A stretch of DNA of 64,000 nucleotides from Puccinia triticina (GCF_026914185.1 NC_070572.1:4712001-4776000), one strand, 5' to 3'. Shown: positions 25,042 to 36,213, counted from the stretch's first letter. Notes: generated by a model not told the origin, from the sequence alone. Translations and numbers: made by a program.

Positions 25042-25488
25042 AGAACACGACCCTTTTTTTTCACTTCAAAAACCTAATTTTAGAACTTTTATTCAATATT
25101 TTATAGCAAAGATTTTGGAATGGTAAGGAAAATAACAAAATAAATCTCTTAAAGAAAAAGGGAAATTACAACGTTTCTTTGAATATATATATAGGAAAAT
25201 AACATCCTTAGAGTTTGAGAGAACATCGTGTAATATAGAATCTATCTCGTATGATCGGTCCTTTGTTGTCATCTAATGAGCGCATCTCTTGATCCGTGCG
25301 CGTCGCGTAGAAGCTTTTCGTAGATAATAGATGTTTTTACTTTGATTTTTGATTGATTTTTTTTTTTTTTTTTTCTTGGTTTCCGACCCGTGTTTGACAT
25401 GTTGGTACAAAACTACACTGATCTTAAGTAAGCAGTGGGCACATAAATAACGTAATACAGAAACTGGTTGACAAAGCATTGCTTGTAT
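25042..25488. other. spacer with A/T tracts, no gene seen
   Basis: From the target duplication to the 3' end of the next gene. It contains a run of T (about 25358-25374) and AT-rich sequence only. Confidence 0.4.
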
Positions 25489-26866
25489 TCAGATGGCTAT
25501 GCGTTCAACTTCGAAGGTCAAGACAGCATCCATCAGATGACCACTAGCCACGTCCCAGGAGTGCTTGAAGGTTGGCAAGAAGCTCTTCAAGTGACCTCCG
25601 GGTGGTTCTTCTTCTTCAATTGGCGGCAGAAAGGGGATCAGACAAGCATCCAGAGCGATTATAGCAGATTCCATGTCGACTGGGAGGTCTTCGACAAATT
25701 TTCGGATGACTGTATTCCGGTCAAGTTCATCAGGGAACAGTCCAGGTGGGTAACCAAACTGGTATGAGAGGTTGGAGAGGTACTGTAGAGTCCTGAGCAT
25801 CACTGTCGGCGCTTCATACAACTGCTTCATGCTCTCCGAGTTGAGTTCTGTCCCGCCCAGTGCCGACCGCTGTTTCCTCGAGATCGCCTCCAAGGTTTTC
25901 CTGACCAAGATTCTTGCGAGCTTGGCGAGCGGTATGGCCGACTTGGAGACTTCAGTTATCGATTCTAGATGCGCGTTTCTCTCGTCCAGGGTCGCATTAT
26001 CGTCGATCCGATGAGCATCTGATGTCACTGTCACAAAGTCGCTTCGGCAAGTCAACATCGACCCTAGGATCTCATCAACTGAATCCGACGCCTCCAGCCA
26101 GCCTTCGTGGACCATAGCCCAGTCCGATTTCCGGCACCAATCAATCGTCCTGTCGATTAGATCGTCCGACCAAGCTATCCTCTTCTCCATCCGTCCTTTC
26201 AAATCGCACATCTCCTCCCAAACCCAGTGATCCTCGTTCATAAAATGGGCCATCGAGCAGCATCCGATGAAGCTGCAAAGGTCCTGGAATAAACTGCGAT
26301 AGATAGCATCTCTTACCAAACGCTTGACATTCGTCTGCAGACGAGAGCACCGAAAGGCCTTCAATTTCTCCAAGCCATGGTCATGGTTTTCGTCCGGTAG
26401 AGGTGAGTCGAACGTGAGCGAGACGATAGAAGATACAGTACTCTCCAAGATCACGTCCAGATTGGATACGATTCCCGCAGTTGAATCAACTCTTGCTTCT
26501 GGGCACTTGCGGGGATCGATTGAGTCGAGTGAGTTGAGAAGCGAGCTGAGCTGGCCTTTGATTGTGGGCAGGAGGACCAGATGCAGCTTATCAAAGGTTT
26601 CCGCTCTTCCGCCCATGTGCTCGATGCGCAGGTTGGGATCTTTCGTGCCTGGCCTAAGATGGCTGGGCTCGAAGCTGTGCTTGTTAATCAGCCCCTCCAA
26701 AATAGGGCTGTAGCGGGCTGTTGGGTGGGAAGAGGCAAGTCAGTTGAGATGGGCATGAAGGTAAACGTTCCCTCCGAATGCTTCATACGATATACAATCT
26801 CGACTCACAGATATCCATCGACCTTTCCATCCGTGCGAGGTCTCTCCTGCGCTGTTCTACTGCCAT
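25489..26866 (-). CDS. anonymous rust-type family protein, member 1 (428 aa)
   Basis: Two exons, 26866-26809 and 26717-25489, with intron 26718-26808. The tiny first exon encodes a basic helix (MAVEQRRRDLARMERS) and joins in the same phase as in the paralogues. The main exon begins GLINKHSFEPSHL and carries the family blocks: LLPTIKGQLSSLLNSLDSID; the DENHDHGLEKLKAFRCS element; CRKSDWAMVHEGWLEAS; KSAIPLAKLARILVRKT then SRKQRSALGGTELNSE; CLIPFLPPIEEE; and a C-terminal FLPTFKHSWDVASGHLMDAV then FEVERIAI. There is no signal peptide or membrane segment, and it is predicted all-helical and cytoplasmic or nuclear. I do not recognise a characterised family. The closest relatives in this window are at 40588-41953, 42437-43805 and 45900-47257 and a pseudogene at 38163-39526. 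Confidence 0.88.
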
Positions 26867-26900
26867 CGTGGTTCGTGTTCTCTTACATAGACTGGCCTGG

Positions 26901-26908
26901 TTTTATAT
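26901..26908 (-). promoter_or_regulatory. TATA box for the gene at 25489-26866
   Basis: Reads TATAAAA on the minus strand about 35 bp before the ATG, implying a very short 5' leader. The paralogue starting at 45900 also has a TATATAAA close upstream. Confidence 0.45.
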
Positions 26909-27061
26909 GAGTTCCTCCCTCCGTTCGGGGGGATTCTCGTGGGAACGGGGAGCGGCCAAACTCAACACATGGCGTAAATATGTATGTCCCCTCCTCGGGG
27001 GAGCACCATTGAAAATCACCAGGATCTTAGCTTATTTTCACCCATTTCAAACTCCTCATTA

Positions 27062-28197
27062 GGGGGTTTCAAACTTGAAATCAGGTTTCGCAGGACCTTG
27101 CGCAGGTCCAATTTCCAGGAAAAAATTTCACTGCCAAAAACAGCAACCTGGGGGCTCTAGTTTGAACGCCCCCAAACTGCAAAAAACTCCTGATCTTGCA
27201 TGGAGTTTCCAACCTGGAGAATCTTTGGCAGAAATGTTTTGTCCGTAACGGGTTAACTCCAGGAGTCCGGACCGGTCCTTCCAGTGTGCGCACACAACCC
27301 AATGATTGGTATTTACCGGTCCTTCAGTGCGCGCACACAACCCAATGGCCGGTATGTACCGGTCATTGAGTGGGTACACAACTTAAGAATAATTTGATGA
27401 GAGGTCTGTACTGGTCATCGAGTGTTGTGAGTCTCAATGACCAGTACAAACCTGACCAGCCCGCCATCGAGTGACACAACGTACATACCCAACCGGCCAT
27501 TGAGTGTTGTGTCACTCGATGGCCGGTACAGACCCGACTGGCCATCGAGTGTTGTGTCACTCGATGGCCGGTACAGACCGACCCGACTGGCCATCGAGTG
27601 TTGTGTCACTCAATGGCTGGTACAGACCCGACCGGCCATCGAGTGTTGTGTCACTCCAGACCCGACTGGCCATTGAGTTGTGTCGCTCGATGGCCGGTAC
27701 AAACCCGACCGGCCGTCGAGCGTTTTGTCACTTGATGGCCGGTATAGACCCGACTGGCCATCGAGTTGTTGTGTCACTCGATGGCCGGTATAGACCCGAC
27801 TGGCCATCGAGTTGTTGTGTCACTCGATGGCCGGTATAGACCCGACTGGCCATCGAGTGTTGTACTGTTGTGTTGCTCGATGGCCGGTGCAAACCCAACC
27901 GGCCGTCGAGTGTTGTGTCACTCGATGGCCGGTATAGACCCGACTGGCCATCGAGTTGCGTGCGTAATCACGGGCCGGTTGAGTGGCCGGCTCACACCCG
28001 ATGGCCGGTATGCGGGTGTGATCGGGGATAGGTGAAAACACCCTTGAGGGGGTGTTTCTGACCTTTTTCCTGCTCCTGGACCTGATCTCCTGGAGCCTTT
28101 TTCGAAGAAGGAAATCAGGTCCGCAGGAGAGGTTCCAGGTCCATTTTTTTCCTGATTCCTGGGACCTGCGCGAACTGATTTTTAACTTTGAAACCCC
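27062..28197. mobile_element. TIR element containing a palindromic minisatellite
   Basis: The termini are GGGGGTTTCAAACTTGAAAT at the left and, read inverted, GGGGTTTCAAAGTTAAAAAT at the right, with about 35 bp of similarity that includes CGCAGG. ATTA occurs directly outside both ends (27058-27061 and 28198-28201), a candidate 3-4 bp target duplication. The ~1.1 kb interior is almost entirely the repeat array described separately, flanked by CCTGGACC/AGGTCC-type inverted words. There is no coding capacity, so it is non-autonomous. A truncated relative is at 8755-8895. Confidence 0.7.
27270..28025. repeat. array of hairpin-forming minisatellite units (ACTCGATGGCCGGT family)
   Basis: About 12-14 units of ~50-60 bp. 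Each contains ACTCGATGGCCGGTA, a short spacer, then GACTGGCCATCGAGTGTTGT, so every unit folds into a near-perfect hairpin and neighbouring units can also pair. Long open frames on both strands here (repeating CHSMAGTDPTGHRV) are artefacts of the repeat length and are not genes. Confidence 0.9.
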
Positions 28198-29044
28198 ATT
28201 ATCCATTCCCGGAAAGAAAAATCCTGTAAATATGGTTAGATGGTGTGTTTCTGTAACCAATCCACACCCCCTTTGAGCCTGCAGCAGCTCAGGGAATTTC
28301 AAATTTTGAGCTCAAAAATAACTTGAAGACCCGTTCAGAACCAGTCCAGAGTAGGTGGATTGGGCTAGTAAGTCTGAGGGGAAGTAAGCTAAATAGCAAG
28401 GAATGAAAGCTGAGATAGAAGGCTAAAAGTCTGTCTAGTATCTACTCAGTTTTTTTTGAACAATAAACTGCACTTTTTGGATCATTTTCAAAAACAATAT
28501 ACTGTTTTACAAGAAAAATTCAAGTCTGTAGGGCTAATGATGCAACATTGGAGGTAAGCCTCTCCTTTGGAGATGCTTCACGCAAAGCCCACTTGACCAA
28601 GCCAAAAGTGCATGTGGCAAACCCAGAACCAAGCTTAACAAAGCCTCCCTGTGAGAGTCCCAAAGGGGCAGCCCCTAACTTATGTTATGGTTCGGCTCAG
28701 GGAGGGGGACTGGTCTTGGGTCTTCTAGCTGTTAAGATTACAGCTCTACAGGTGGAGGCAACAAAGGGGGGGGGGGGCTATCTTGAGGTGAACAGATAGG
28801 ACCAAGGAAAAGGATTGGGGTTGTTGAAGCTCAGACTTGATGATTTTTAGGCCCCGTTTGGCACCAATATAATCAGTGATATATTTCACAAATATTTCAC
28901 AATTATATTGGTAAAATGCCAATGGCGTTTGGCAAACCGACATATTCAAAACATGAAATAATTTATAATTACAGTTCCTACATGCCAATATATCGGCAGC
29001 GAAATCAGACCCACCCTTGCAACTCCCAACCTCAATTATTGACC

Positions 29045-29480
29045 TCATTGAGTGGATAAATCATACAACACTCCACTAGCTCAATGTATCCACTCAATGA
29101 GTGGACGGCCCGGTTGGTCATTGAGTGGATTATATAACACTCCACTTGCTCAATGACCCTTGATGACCAACCGGGTCATCGAATGGACTTATCCACTTGA
29201 TAGCCTGGTTGGTCATTGAGTGGATAAATACTCCACTCGATGGCCCGGTTGGTCATCAAGTGGAGTAGGTATCCACTCAGTGACCCAGTCGGTTGTTGAG
29301 TGGAACATACTCCACTCAATGACAAATCAGTGGATATGTACAAGTCCCCTCAAACCGTCCTGTTCATTGGGTGGACTACAATACATCCACTCAATGACCG
29401 ACTGGGTCATTGAGTGGGTGAAGTGGGTCATAGGCTATACATGATGACCGGGTGGGTGGTCATCAAGTGGAGGGTGAGTT
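29045..29480. repeat. hairpin-forming repeat array (CACTCAATGACC family)
   Basis: Units of ~45-60 bp alternate CCACTCAATGACC and GGTCATTGAGTGG around short loops containing CGGTTGG or ACTGGG. The array lies in the left part of the 28850-32633 element and shares the core TCATTGAGTG/CACTCAATGA with variants of the array at 27270-28025 (e.g. near 27360). Confidence 0.85.
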
Positions 29481-30479
29481 TGTCCATTTGCTTTCTTGGT
29501 TGATTGAGAGGTGGGTGGTAGGCTGGCTGGGTTTATACCAATGTACTGACAAACACCGGCAATATATTCAATTACATTTTATTTCAGGTGAAATCCAAGT
29601 TTATTAAAGACACAGTTTTGCCACAATTAAAAAAATTAAGATCAAGGGTTCCCCCTTACAATTATACAAAATGAAAAAAAAAATCAAGGGTTTCCCCATC
29701 AACAAAATTTCAAAAAAAAAAACCAGGTGGAGTTTTCCCACTACAAAAACCAGGATACAAAAAAGAGGGTTACATAAGAAAAACACAATTTTATAATGAA
29801 CAAGAAAAACTCAATCAGCCTTCCAACATTGACAAAGCCGTGCCCACAGGCTCAACACCTAGCCCGCGTCAAGCGCGCGGGTCAAAAGTGATGGACGTGA
29901 AGGCCCCCGGCCCGCAGCAAAGGCTACAGACCCATGGGGGGCCCACTCTTTAGCCCCTCAGACTGTGCAAGCGCAACAGCGGAGGGGTTGAGGACGAACT
30001 GCACGCTGGAAGTACAGCGGCAGAGGACGCCATGGGGATTATTGGACCATGAGGGCACCCCCTTTTATACGTGATCCACCAGCAAGCTCCCATTGACTCT
30101 GAATGCTATATACCCTTGACGACAACACCACTGCCAGGCCGCTGATGTATATTTAACCTGCGTGGCACTGACTACATACAAATCAACAACGTGGCCCACG
30201 CAACCATCACATCCGCTTAGTCAAACCACCCACTTTTTGCATTCACTCGACACATCAAGGTTGGGACCACTGCTAGCGTAGTTGATGATTTGGATCAGGT
30301 CAGGCTCTTGTCAACTAATTAGGGCCCGTACCATAGCTTTCCGCGGATCAGGACCGGTTTATTGGGATTATTTTCCCTGTACGGTTTCCCCGAGTTCAAA
30401 ACCCGAGTTGTCCACAATGCGTACCACGAGACCGCAGATTAATCAACTCCTTGGTACCGGTGCTGACCAGTCAGCCAGA

Positions 30480-31270
30480 GCAGTACACACTGGCCATTGG
30501 GAGCATATTCCCCTCGATGGTAGGTCCGTTTGATCATCGAGAGCTCCCCTTGATGTCCTGTGGGTCATCAAGAGGAGTATGTACTCCTCCAGATGGCCGA
30601 AATGAACCGGTCATCCAGGGAAGTGATTACTCCTCTCGATGACCGCAGGAGTAATCACTTCCCTCAATGACCGGGTCGTTTCGGTCATTTGGAGGAGTGC
30701 ATATTCCCTGGATGACCGGAACAAACTGGTCATCAAGAGGAGTATCTACTCCTCAAGATTACCGGAGTATCTACTCCTCAAGATGACCGGTTTGTTGCGG
30801 TCATCTGGAGGAGTACTCACTCCTCCCAATGACCGGAACAAACCAGTCATCAATAGGAGGGTGTACTCCTCAAGATGACTGGAAGAAACCGGTGGTGGAG
30901 AGGAGGGTGTACTCACCAAGATGACCGGAACAAACCGGTCATCACATCTACCTCTAGATGACCGGTTTGTTCCGGTCATTGGGAGGAGTGCATACTTCCT
31001 TGATGACCGGAACGAACCGGTCATCTTCATCAGTACATCTTCCTCTTGATGACCGGCTCGTTCCGGTCATCTTGGGAAGTACATACTCCTCTCAATGACC
31101 GGAACAAGCCGGTCATCGAGAATTGGGCGAGTGACTATTGATGGCAGGTACGGACCGGGCATCAAGGAGGGAGTGTACTCCTATCAATGACCGGTCTCCG
31201 CCGGCCATTGCAAGTGAAGAACCTACTGACCAGCCATCGGTGGAGTGTGTATGCACTCCATTTGATGACT
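30480..31270. repeat. hairpin-forming repeat array (GATGACCGG family)
   Basis: At least 12 units. Each has GATGACCGGAACAAACCGGTCATC or a variant as a perfect hairpin core, separated by GAGGAGTAxxTACTCCTC, itself palindromic. Some units read CGGTCATC...GATGACCGG in the opposite order. Open frames through it are repeat artefacts. Confidence 0.9.
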
Positions 31271-31905
31271 GGCTTCTGCCGGAGGGCTTGGTGAAGTCGA
31301 CACCACTGTTTGAGACGCCTTCCAGATGCGAGGGGAGGCCCAGGAAGTGCTGGTTGTTGAGGGCGGGTTCAGCCGCTGGGTGCAGGAGTTCAAGGATGAT
31401 CCGGGGCGGATTGAGGGCTACAAACCGGTGCTCTGGTGACTTGCTCTTTGTAAACACCTTGGCCATCAGGGCCCTCACCCTAAATACTGCGGGCACACTC
31501 CCCACGAGTTGCCGGTTGTGCTCGGTTGTGCTGGAAGCCCTGCAATTACCATCTGGAGTGGGAGGCAAGAATCAGCTTACCGCTTGCTTCTCCTGCAATA
31601 CATGTCCCATTCATCGCCTCTCTGACAGTGCTCCCATGAATATGTGTGTGATTGTACTGCCGATCCCGGCCCGATCTCTCTGGGCTACATACACCCAGCT
31701 TTCATGAGCTTGCGCAGGGCTGCCTGTGTGTGGTACGCGCCCTGATGACGGCCAGTCTGAGCTTTGTGTAGCTTACACAGCCGGCTATGAGACTGCTTTT
31801 CTTTGCATCCATCAGAAAATCTGGTCTGCACCAGTTTGTGATGTTCCTGGGCAGCTAATCTGTGGAGAATTGAAGTTGAACCTCTGGCAGAGTTATAACA
31901 CACTC
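31271..31905 (-). other. unassigned coding-like stretch inside the 28850-32633 element
   Basis: The minus strand has open frames 31113-31568 (with RALMAKVFTKSKSPEHRFVA and NPPRIILELLHPA) and 31685-31903 (HKLVQTRFSDGCKEKQ, CKLHKAQTGRHQGAY). Composition is protein-like, but no domain is recognised and no splice-consistent join was found. It may be a degenerate transposon gene or captured host sequence. Confidence 0.25.
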
Positions 31906-32521
31906 TCTCAAATACTGGTCAAGCAAACTCAAATTCAGTCAGTGAAGGGTTAAAAAAAGTTCAAAATGATGGATTAATATATTACTATAGCCAAAAACAA
32001 ATGAAGTCTGTTGGATACAAGTCACATTAGTTATTTGACAGGAGGAAGCATGAAAAAGAGGGGATCAAAATCAGAAGAAAAGATTGAGGGACCTCAAAAA
32101 TTCAATGAAGTGATCCTGAGGAGATTGTTGAAAAATTTGGTGGCCTGCTATCAGATCATCTGAAAGAACTTGCTTGATGATTTTAACTATTTCAGTGCAA
32201 TTGAGAGCTAAATAAGAGTGATTTTGGTGTAAGTAAGCAGAAGAGAATGAAATTCCATTGAAATCCAGTACAAGAGTAAGAAAAGTGGCAACCAGGTTTT
32301 GTTAATAGCACAGTATTATTTAGTGCAAAGTTTCTGCACCACACTTTGGCTTTTCAGAAACAGTGGGGGTTTGCTACTTTTAGCATTAGTGCATACTGCA
32401 GCACCCAGCCACTGGCGATTTGTCTAATGGACCTGGTGCTCTAGCAAAATAGTGCTGTCAGCTGTACTTCTCTAAAGTGTGTGATTTTTGTACTGCAGCA
32501 CAGTGATTTGCCCTTGAGGCT

Positions 32522-32551
32522 TGCAGCGGCGAAGCCGCCTTGGCCTCTAGT
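32522..32551. repeat. second copy of the GC hairpin motif
   Basis: See 1808-1836. It lies ~80 bp inside the right terminus of the 28850-32633 element, next to its subterminal repeats. Confidence 0.45.
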
Positions 32552-32704
32552 AATCAAAATGTCACGGATTATTTCACCCGTGATTATTTCACCCGTGATT
32601 ATTTCACCAATTATATTGGCGCCAAACGGGGCCTTATTTCATGTCCTAGGAGCGGACTTTAACCAAACAACTAGAGAGCCCCCCAGCAAGATCCAAAGGG
32701 GGGC

Positions 32705-32905
32705 CTAACAAAAGTAACAGGGGACAGGACAGGTGACAGGAACTGGTGACAGGGAACAGGAGACAAGTCATGGCCACTCGGCCAAACAAATCAGAACAGG
32801 TGACAGGAACAGGGGACAGGAACAGGGTACAGGAACAGAGGACAGGAACAGGGTACTGAACAGGTAACTGAACAGGTGACAACAGGACAGGACATGATTT
32901 GACCA
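32705..32905. repeat. purine-rich minisatellite (GGACAGGAACAG)
   Basis: Imperfect tandem copies of AACAGGTGACAGGAACAGGG/GGACAGGAACAG with a period of about 10-13 bp, immediately right of the 28850-32633 element. Confidence 0.8.
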
Positions 32906-33701
32906 CTTGGTTGGACAGGAAACAAGGGCCACTTGGCCAGACAGATGATGTGAGCGGAAGATGAAGTCAGGATTCTGACACTAGCTCTTATAGGTTGATT
33001 TCTAGATGGGGAAGAAGTGAGGATCTTCCCCCAACTCTCCTTTGAGGCAGAGAGCCGTGACATGTATGTACAAGTGTGACATGTCCCTGGTGTAGGCCAT
33101 GGTGCGCACAGGAGCGGCTCATGACAACTTAACACAAGTCCCCCTTGCTGGGAGGCTCACTGTGGCTGATGGAAAAGTGCCCCCTTCCACAGGGAGTGAC
33201 TTGTGCACAAAGTCAAATATTTGGCTGAGAAAGAAATTGTGAATGGCTGGAGAAAAAATATTTAGCCTCCCCCACCCTCCCCCTCAGCTCCTGTGGACCT
33301 TCCCCAGAGCCAAAATATACTCCTGTACCTCAGCATCCAAATTTCACTGGTCTTCTCTACCCTAGGGCTGGACCCTGGGTGATACCCAAGAGCCTCAAGC
33401 CCTGCCGTGGTAATACCCGTTGGGAATACTTGAGGAGTAAAAACAGAGGTTTTGCTCCCGTGGGAAATACCCGCGGGTAACGGGTTGGGTAGACGGGTAG
33501 ATGCGGGTATTTTTTACGGTGGGTACCTGCGGATATGCCCCGGAACTATAGGGTATACCTGCGGGTACCCGGTCTCTTAGGCCTATTTATCGGACTTCGG
33601 GACATTTATGCCTGAGACAACTTCCCCAGGGCTTTGGCATCAGGTGTGAGCACCCGGATGCCTATTCATGCCGCGCCTCGGGCAGCCAGATGGTGCAAAA
33701 A

Positions 33702-33754
33702 GTTGAGCACACCGGCCTTGCGCCGCTGCAAGGCGCAAGGCCAGTGTGCTCAAC
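33702..33754. repeat. 23-bp hairpin inside the hAT element
   Basis: GTTGAGCACACCGGCCTTGC at the left pairs with the inverted sequence ending TGTGCTCAAC with one mismatch, leaving a ~7-nt loop. Confidence 0.85.
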
Positions 33755-33792
33755 CCCTGAGACCAAATACCCATTGGACCCCGTGAGATCAG

Positions 33793-34008
33793 CACTGCCA
33801 GCATGATTGGCTGGGATGAAGTCATCCCAGTTTAACTGGGATGCACTCAACCAATTTAAAATGGGTTGATCTTGACCAATGAAATATAAACCCAAGGGGG
33901 GTACCTTGGATTTATATTTCATCAGTTGAGATCAACCAAGTTTAAATCGGTTGAGTTCATCCCAGTTTAACTGGGATAACCTTAACCCAGCTAATTATGC
34001 TGGCAGTG
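33793..34008. mobile_element. CACTA-type MITE nested in the hAT element
   Basis: It starts CACTGCCAGCATGATTGG and ends AATTATGCTGGCAGTG, is flanked by CAG at 33790-33792 and 34009-34011 (3-bp target duplication), and is 216 bp long. Almost the whole element is one imperfect palindrome centred near 33897 (ATATAAACCCAAGG against CCTTGGATTTATAT). CACTG-type ends with 3-bp duplications fit the CACTA/EnSpm superfamily. Confidence 0.87.
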
Positions 34009-34329
34009 CAGCAGAGTGTCCCAACTTTTATACCTGAGAATACCCAACAGGTATTTTTTGAAGAGAGCACTGCCGGCCCCCAACCCGTTGGGTCGGATAT
34101 CCGGGTATACCCGTCCACCCCGTCTTTGGGGTCCAGCCCTACTCTACCCCATCCCTATCATTTCCACTGCACTAATCTTTTGAAAATAATAAAAAACAAA
34201 GAAATGTCACCTAAGGATCTAAAACCATTATGCCATGTGGATATTGGATTCACAAGCCTGCAGATATCTGCAGATTCTACACCTGTAGTCACACAACTTT
34301 TGCAGATAGTACCAGGAAAAAACAATTCT

Positions 34330-34424
34330 CACCAGACATCAGGTGTCATCAAGCAACAATAGCTGTCAATTTTTTCCAGCTCTGGCACTACCACAACCAG
34401 GCTACAATGGCCCCTTTGCTTCCT
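34330..34424. repeat. dispersed repeat, copy 1
   Basis: Ninety-five bp (ACATCAGGTG... CACAACCAGGCTACAATGGC...) closely match 55085-55179 in the same orientation. It is a fragment of an unidentified dispersed repeat. Confidence 0.8.
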
Positions 34425-35581
34425 ACAGGGGGATGTCCATGCAGCCAACAATGTAACTGGTTGGTAGCTCAGTGTACTTAGGCTGATGTCACCTGTAGTC
34501 TAGTGACAGTTTATTTTTCCTGGTGTAGGATATTCAATCTTGCCTATTATCAGAAAATCCAGAAATGGATCTTCAGATCAATTTCCTTCAGGATTCCTTT
34601 GACCTTCAAAACACATTCCTTCAATCATTTTGAGAGTTTAGGCCTGCAAATAGGTGAGGTTGTGCATCAGTACTGCCAAAAAGAATGTCTATTCAGTTTT
34701 TTTGCACATGTTTTGTTGATTTTGAAATAATTTTTTAGTATTTTTGGGCTTAAAAATCATTCCTTTGTCTACAAGCCTGGACATTATTCATAAAACTCCC
34801 CTACAGAGAGCCCTGCGGGCAGGCTCCCCCGGAACCTCTGTTTGAAAGGCTTAGTTGAGCCAGGGCAGCCCTGCAGGGTCTCTGTCTCACAGAGAGGCCC
34901 GTAGGAGCAACATAACACTGCCTGGGGACAGAATGCAGAGCCAAAAGATGATGATTTTCTTTTCTCATGGATTGATTAAACCAGAAAAGGGGGAGGCTTG
35001 GGCATTAAAGCATTGTCTCTCCTGTCTGCTCTATTTCCCATCCTCCTGTGATCTGTTGCTCTGTGTTGGTTCTTGGTTCTCTTTCTTTTCTTCTTTTGTT
35101 CTCTTGTCTTTTTGTGTTGTGTTGTGTGCGCACGCACGGCGCGCAAGGAGATGATGAAATTTATGTGACATGTTGTCTCCCCAAGTCCAAGTTCGCAGAA
35201 CTTGGAGGAGGGGAGCGGCATGGCATTCTGATCCGCCATCAGGAGTCCAGAATCCGAGTTCAACATCAAAATAGTCCTATTTCCCATCAAGAATCCTATC
35301 AACAAACCCAACCGCCGCCGAGGATCCAAACCCCGGCGAAACAACTCTCAAAACCACCCAACCACCAGCTATCAATTCAAATCCGCACGACTCCTTCTGG
35401 ACTGATCCAAGAGGGCAGCCCCCAGGCACCTTTTTCCCCTCCCAGCGCTGCCGCCGGCCTAGCACTGGACGGAGCTCCATACCGCCCTTCAGGGGCCTCC
35501 AGCGGGGGCAGAGGGTATATGTACATGTCCTCCCTAACTCCTGACCACCCAGCTTCACCCTCCATCACAATCACCACCACC
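34425..35581. other. no gene recognised
   Basis: AT-rich to 34800, then a GC-richer stretch. A long open frame runs from 35048 but its first codon is GTG and the hydrophobic stretch after it lacks an ATG, so I do not treat it as a signal peptide. Confidence 0.35.
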
Positions 35582-35893
35582 ATGGCCAGTAGCAGCAGGA
35601 AGTGCCGACCGCCTTCATCACCTTCTTCCTCCAAAATCAGTACCCAGAATTCTAACCAACAATATAAACAGCACTCCCATTTAGCACAATCAAGTCACTT
35701 GCGCTCGGAGATAGTTCAACTGGACGATTCTGATGACCGAACCTTAGGGACCAACCTTGACAATACTCAGAACTCAAAGACATCAAAGCTTTCCAATCAT
35801 GAAGAGCTCATTAAGTTTCCTTTGATATTATTTGCACTGTTTTGTAGGCTATTCCAATCAAAAACTGTGGAATGTCACATAAATTTAAGATGA
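35582..35893 (+). CDS. doubtful short ORF, Ser/Asp-rich (possible transposase N-terminal exon)
   Basis: An ATG in a strong context (CACCACCATGG) opens 103 codons: a Ser/Lys/Pro-rich start (MASSSRKCRPPSSPSSSK), IVQLDDSDDRTLG, then a hydrophobic end read into AT-rich sequence. A Ser-rich leader with an acidic motif is common in rust hAT transposase first exons, and hAT-like GC-rich subterminal sequence lies just downstream (35995-36213). However, no BED finger or catalytic part follows. The last ~25 residues may be intron read-through. Confidence 0.25.
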   Translation: MASSSRKCRPPSSPSSSKISTQNSNQQYKQHSHLAQSSHLRSEIVQLDDSDDRTLGTNLDNTQNSKTSKLSNHEELIKFPLILFALFCRLFQSKTVECHINLR

Positions 35894-35994
35894 ATCAGAG
35901 GAATGAGTTCAAAAAGAAAAACAAAGGCCAAGATGAAAAAAAATAAAGGCAGTCTTGTAGTAGATTTAGCTTTATTTTTATTTAGTTTTATTTG

Positions 35995-36213
35995 AAATGC
36001 TACCTCCCAGTCCCGGTACCAACTGGGATTTTTTTTTCTTTCAAAAACAACCAAAATACCCAAAATTTTTGGCAGGTACCCGCGGGTACCTGCCTTTTGC
36101 ACCCGGGTACCTGCCCGCGGGTGCCGGGTGCGGGTGCGGGTGTCCGAAATCCTGGAAATTTGAGGTGGGTACCCGGGTACCCCACGGGTACCCGGGTGCG
36201 AAGTGACATCTCT
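35995..36213. repeat. GC-rich hAT-like terminal region
   Basis: Dense GGTACCCGCGGGTACC and GGGTGCGGGTGCGGG words end in AAGTGACATCTCTAG at 36213. Read inverted, this starts TAGAGATGTCAC, a plausible hAT terminus. No partner terminus or target duplication was found, so this is a partial element. Confidence 0.5.

Larger units (their letters stand above)
28850..32633. mobile_element. PIF/Harbinger-like TIR element with two palindromic arrays
   Basis: The left end GGCCCCGTTTGGCACCAATA and the right end (inverted) GGCCCCGTTTGGCGCCAATA match over about 24 bp with one difference. TTA flanks both ends (28847-28849, 32634-32636). A 3-bp TTA duplication and a GGC/GGG-type TIR are typical of PIF/Harbinger. 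Subterminal repeats TGATTATTTCACCCG (32565-32605) and ATATTTCACAAATATTTCAC (left) look related. The 3.8-kb interior has no recognisable transposase. It holds hairpin arrays at 29045-29480 and 30480-31270. Confidence 0.78.
33364..34141. mobile_element. non-autonomous hAT element
   Basis: Termini TAGGGCTGGACCC (left) and its inverse GGGTCCAGCCCTA (right) are flanked by CTCTACCCC at both 33355-33363 and 34142-34150. That gives an 8-bp (possibly 9 by chance) target duplication, as expected for hAT. The 778-bp interior has GC-rich GGTACCCGCGGG-type subterminal sequence at both ends, a 23-bp hairpin at 33702-33754 and a nested MITE at 33793-34008. It has no transposase. A truncated copy is at 7921-8140. 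Confidence 0.92.

Noticed and set aside
27270..28025. Possible CRISPR array because of regularly spaced palindromic repeats
   Set aside because: The spacers are repetitive rather than unique, the genome is eukaryotic, and the array lies inside a TIR element.
27437..28035. Several overlapping open frames on both strands with repeating CHSMAGTDPTGHRV-type peptides
   Set aside because: They are generated by the hairpin minisatellite; open frames on both strands with identical periodicity are a repeat artefact.
30639..31030. Open frames through the GATGACCGG array
   Set aside because: Repeat artefacts; no start context or domain.
35048..35581. Apparent signal peptide (hydrophobic Leu/Cys-rich start)
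   Set aside because: The frame begins with GTG and has no ATG before the hydrophobic stretch; nothing else supports secretion.
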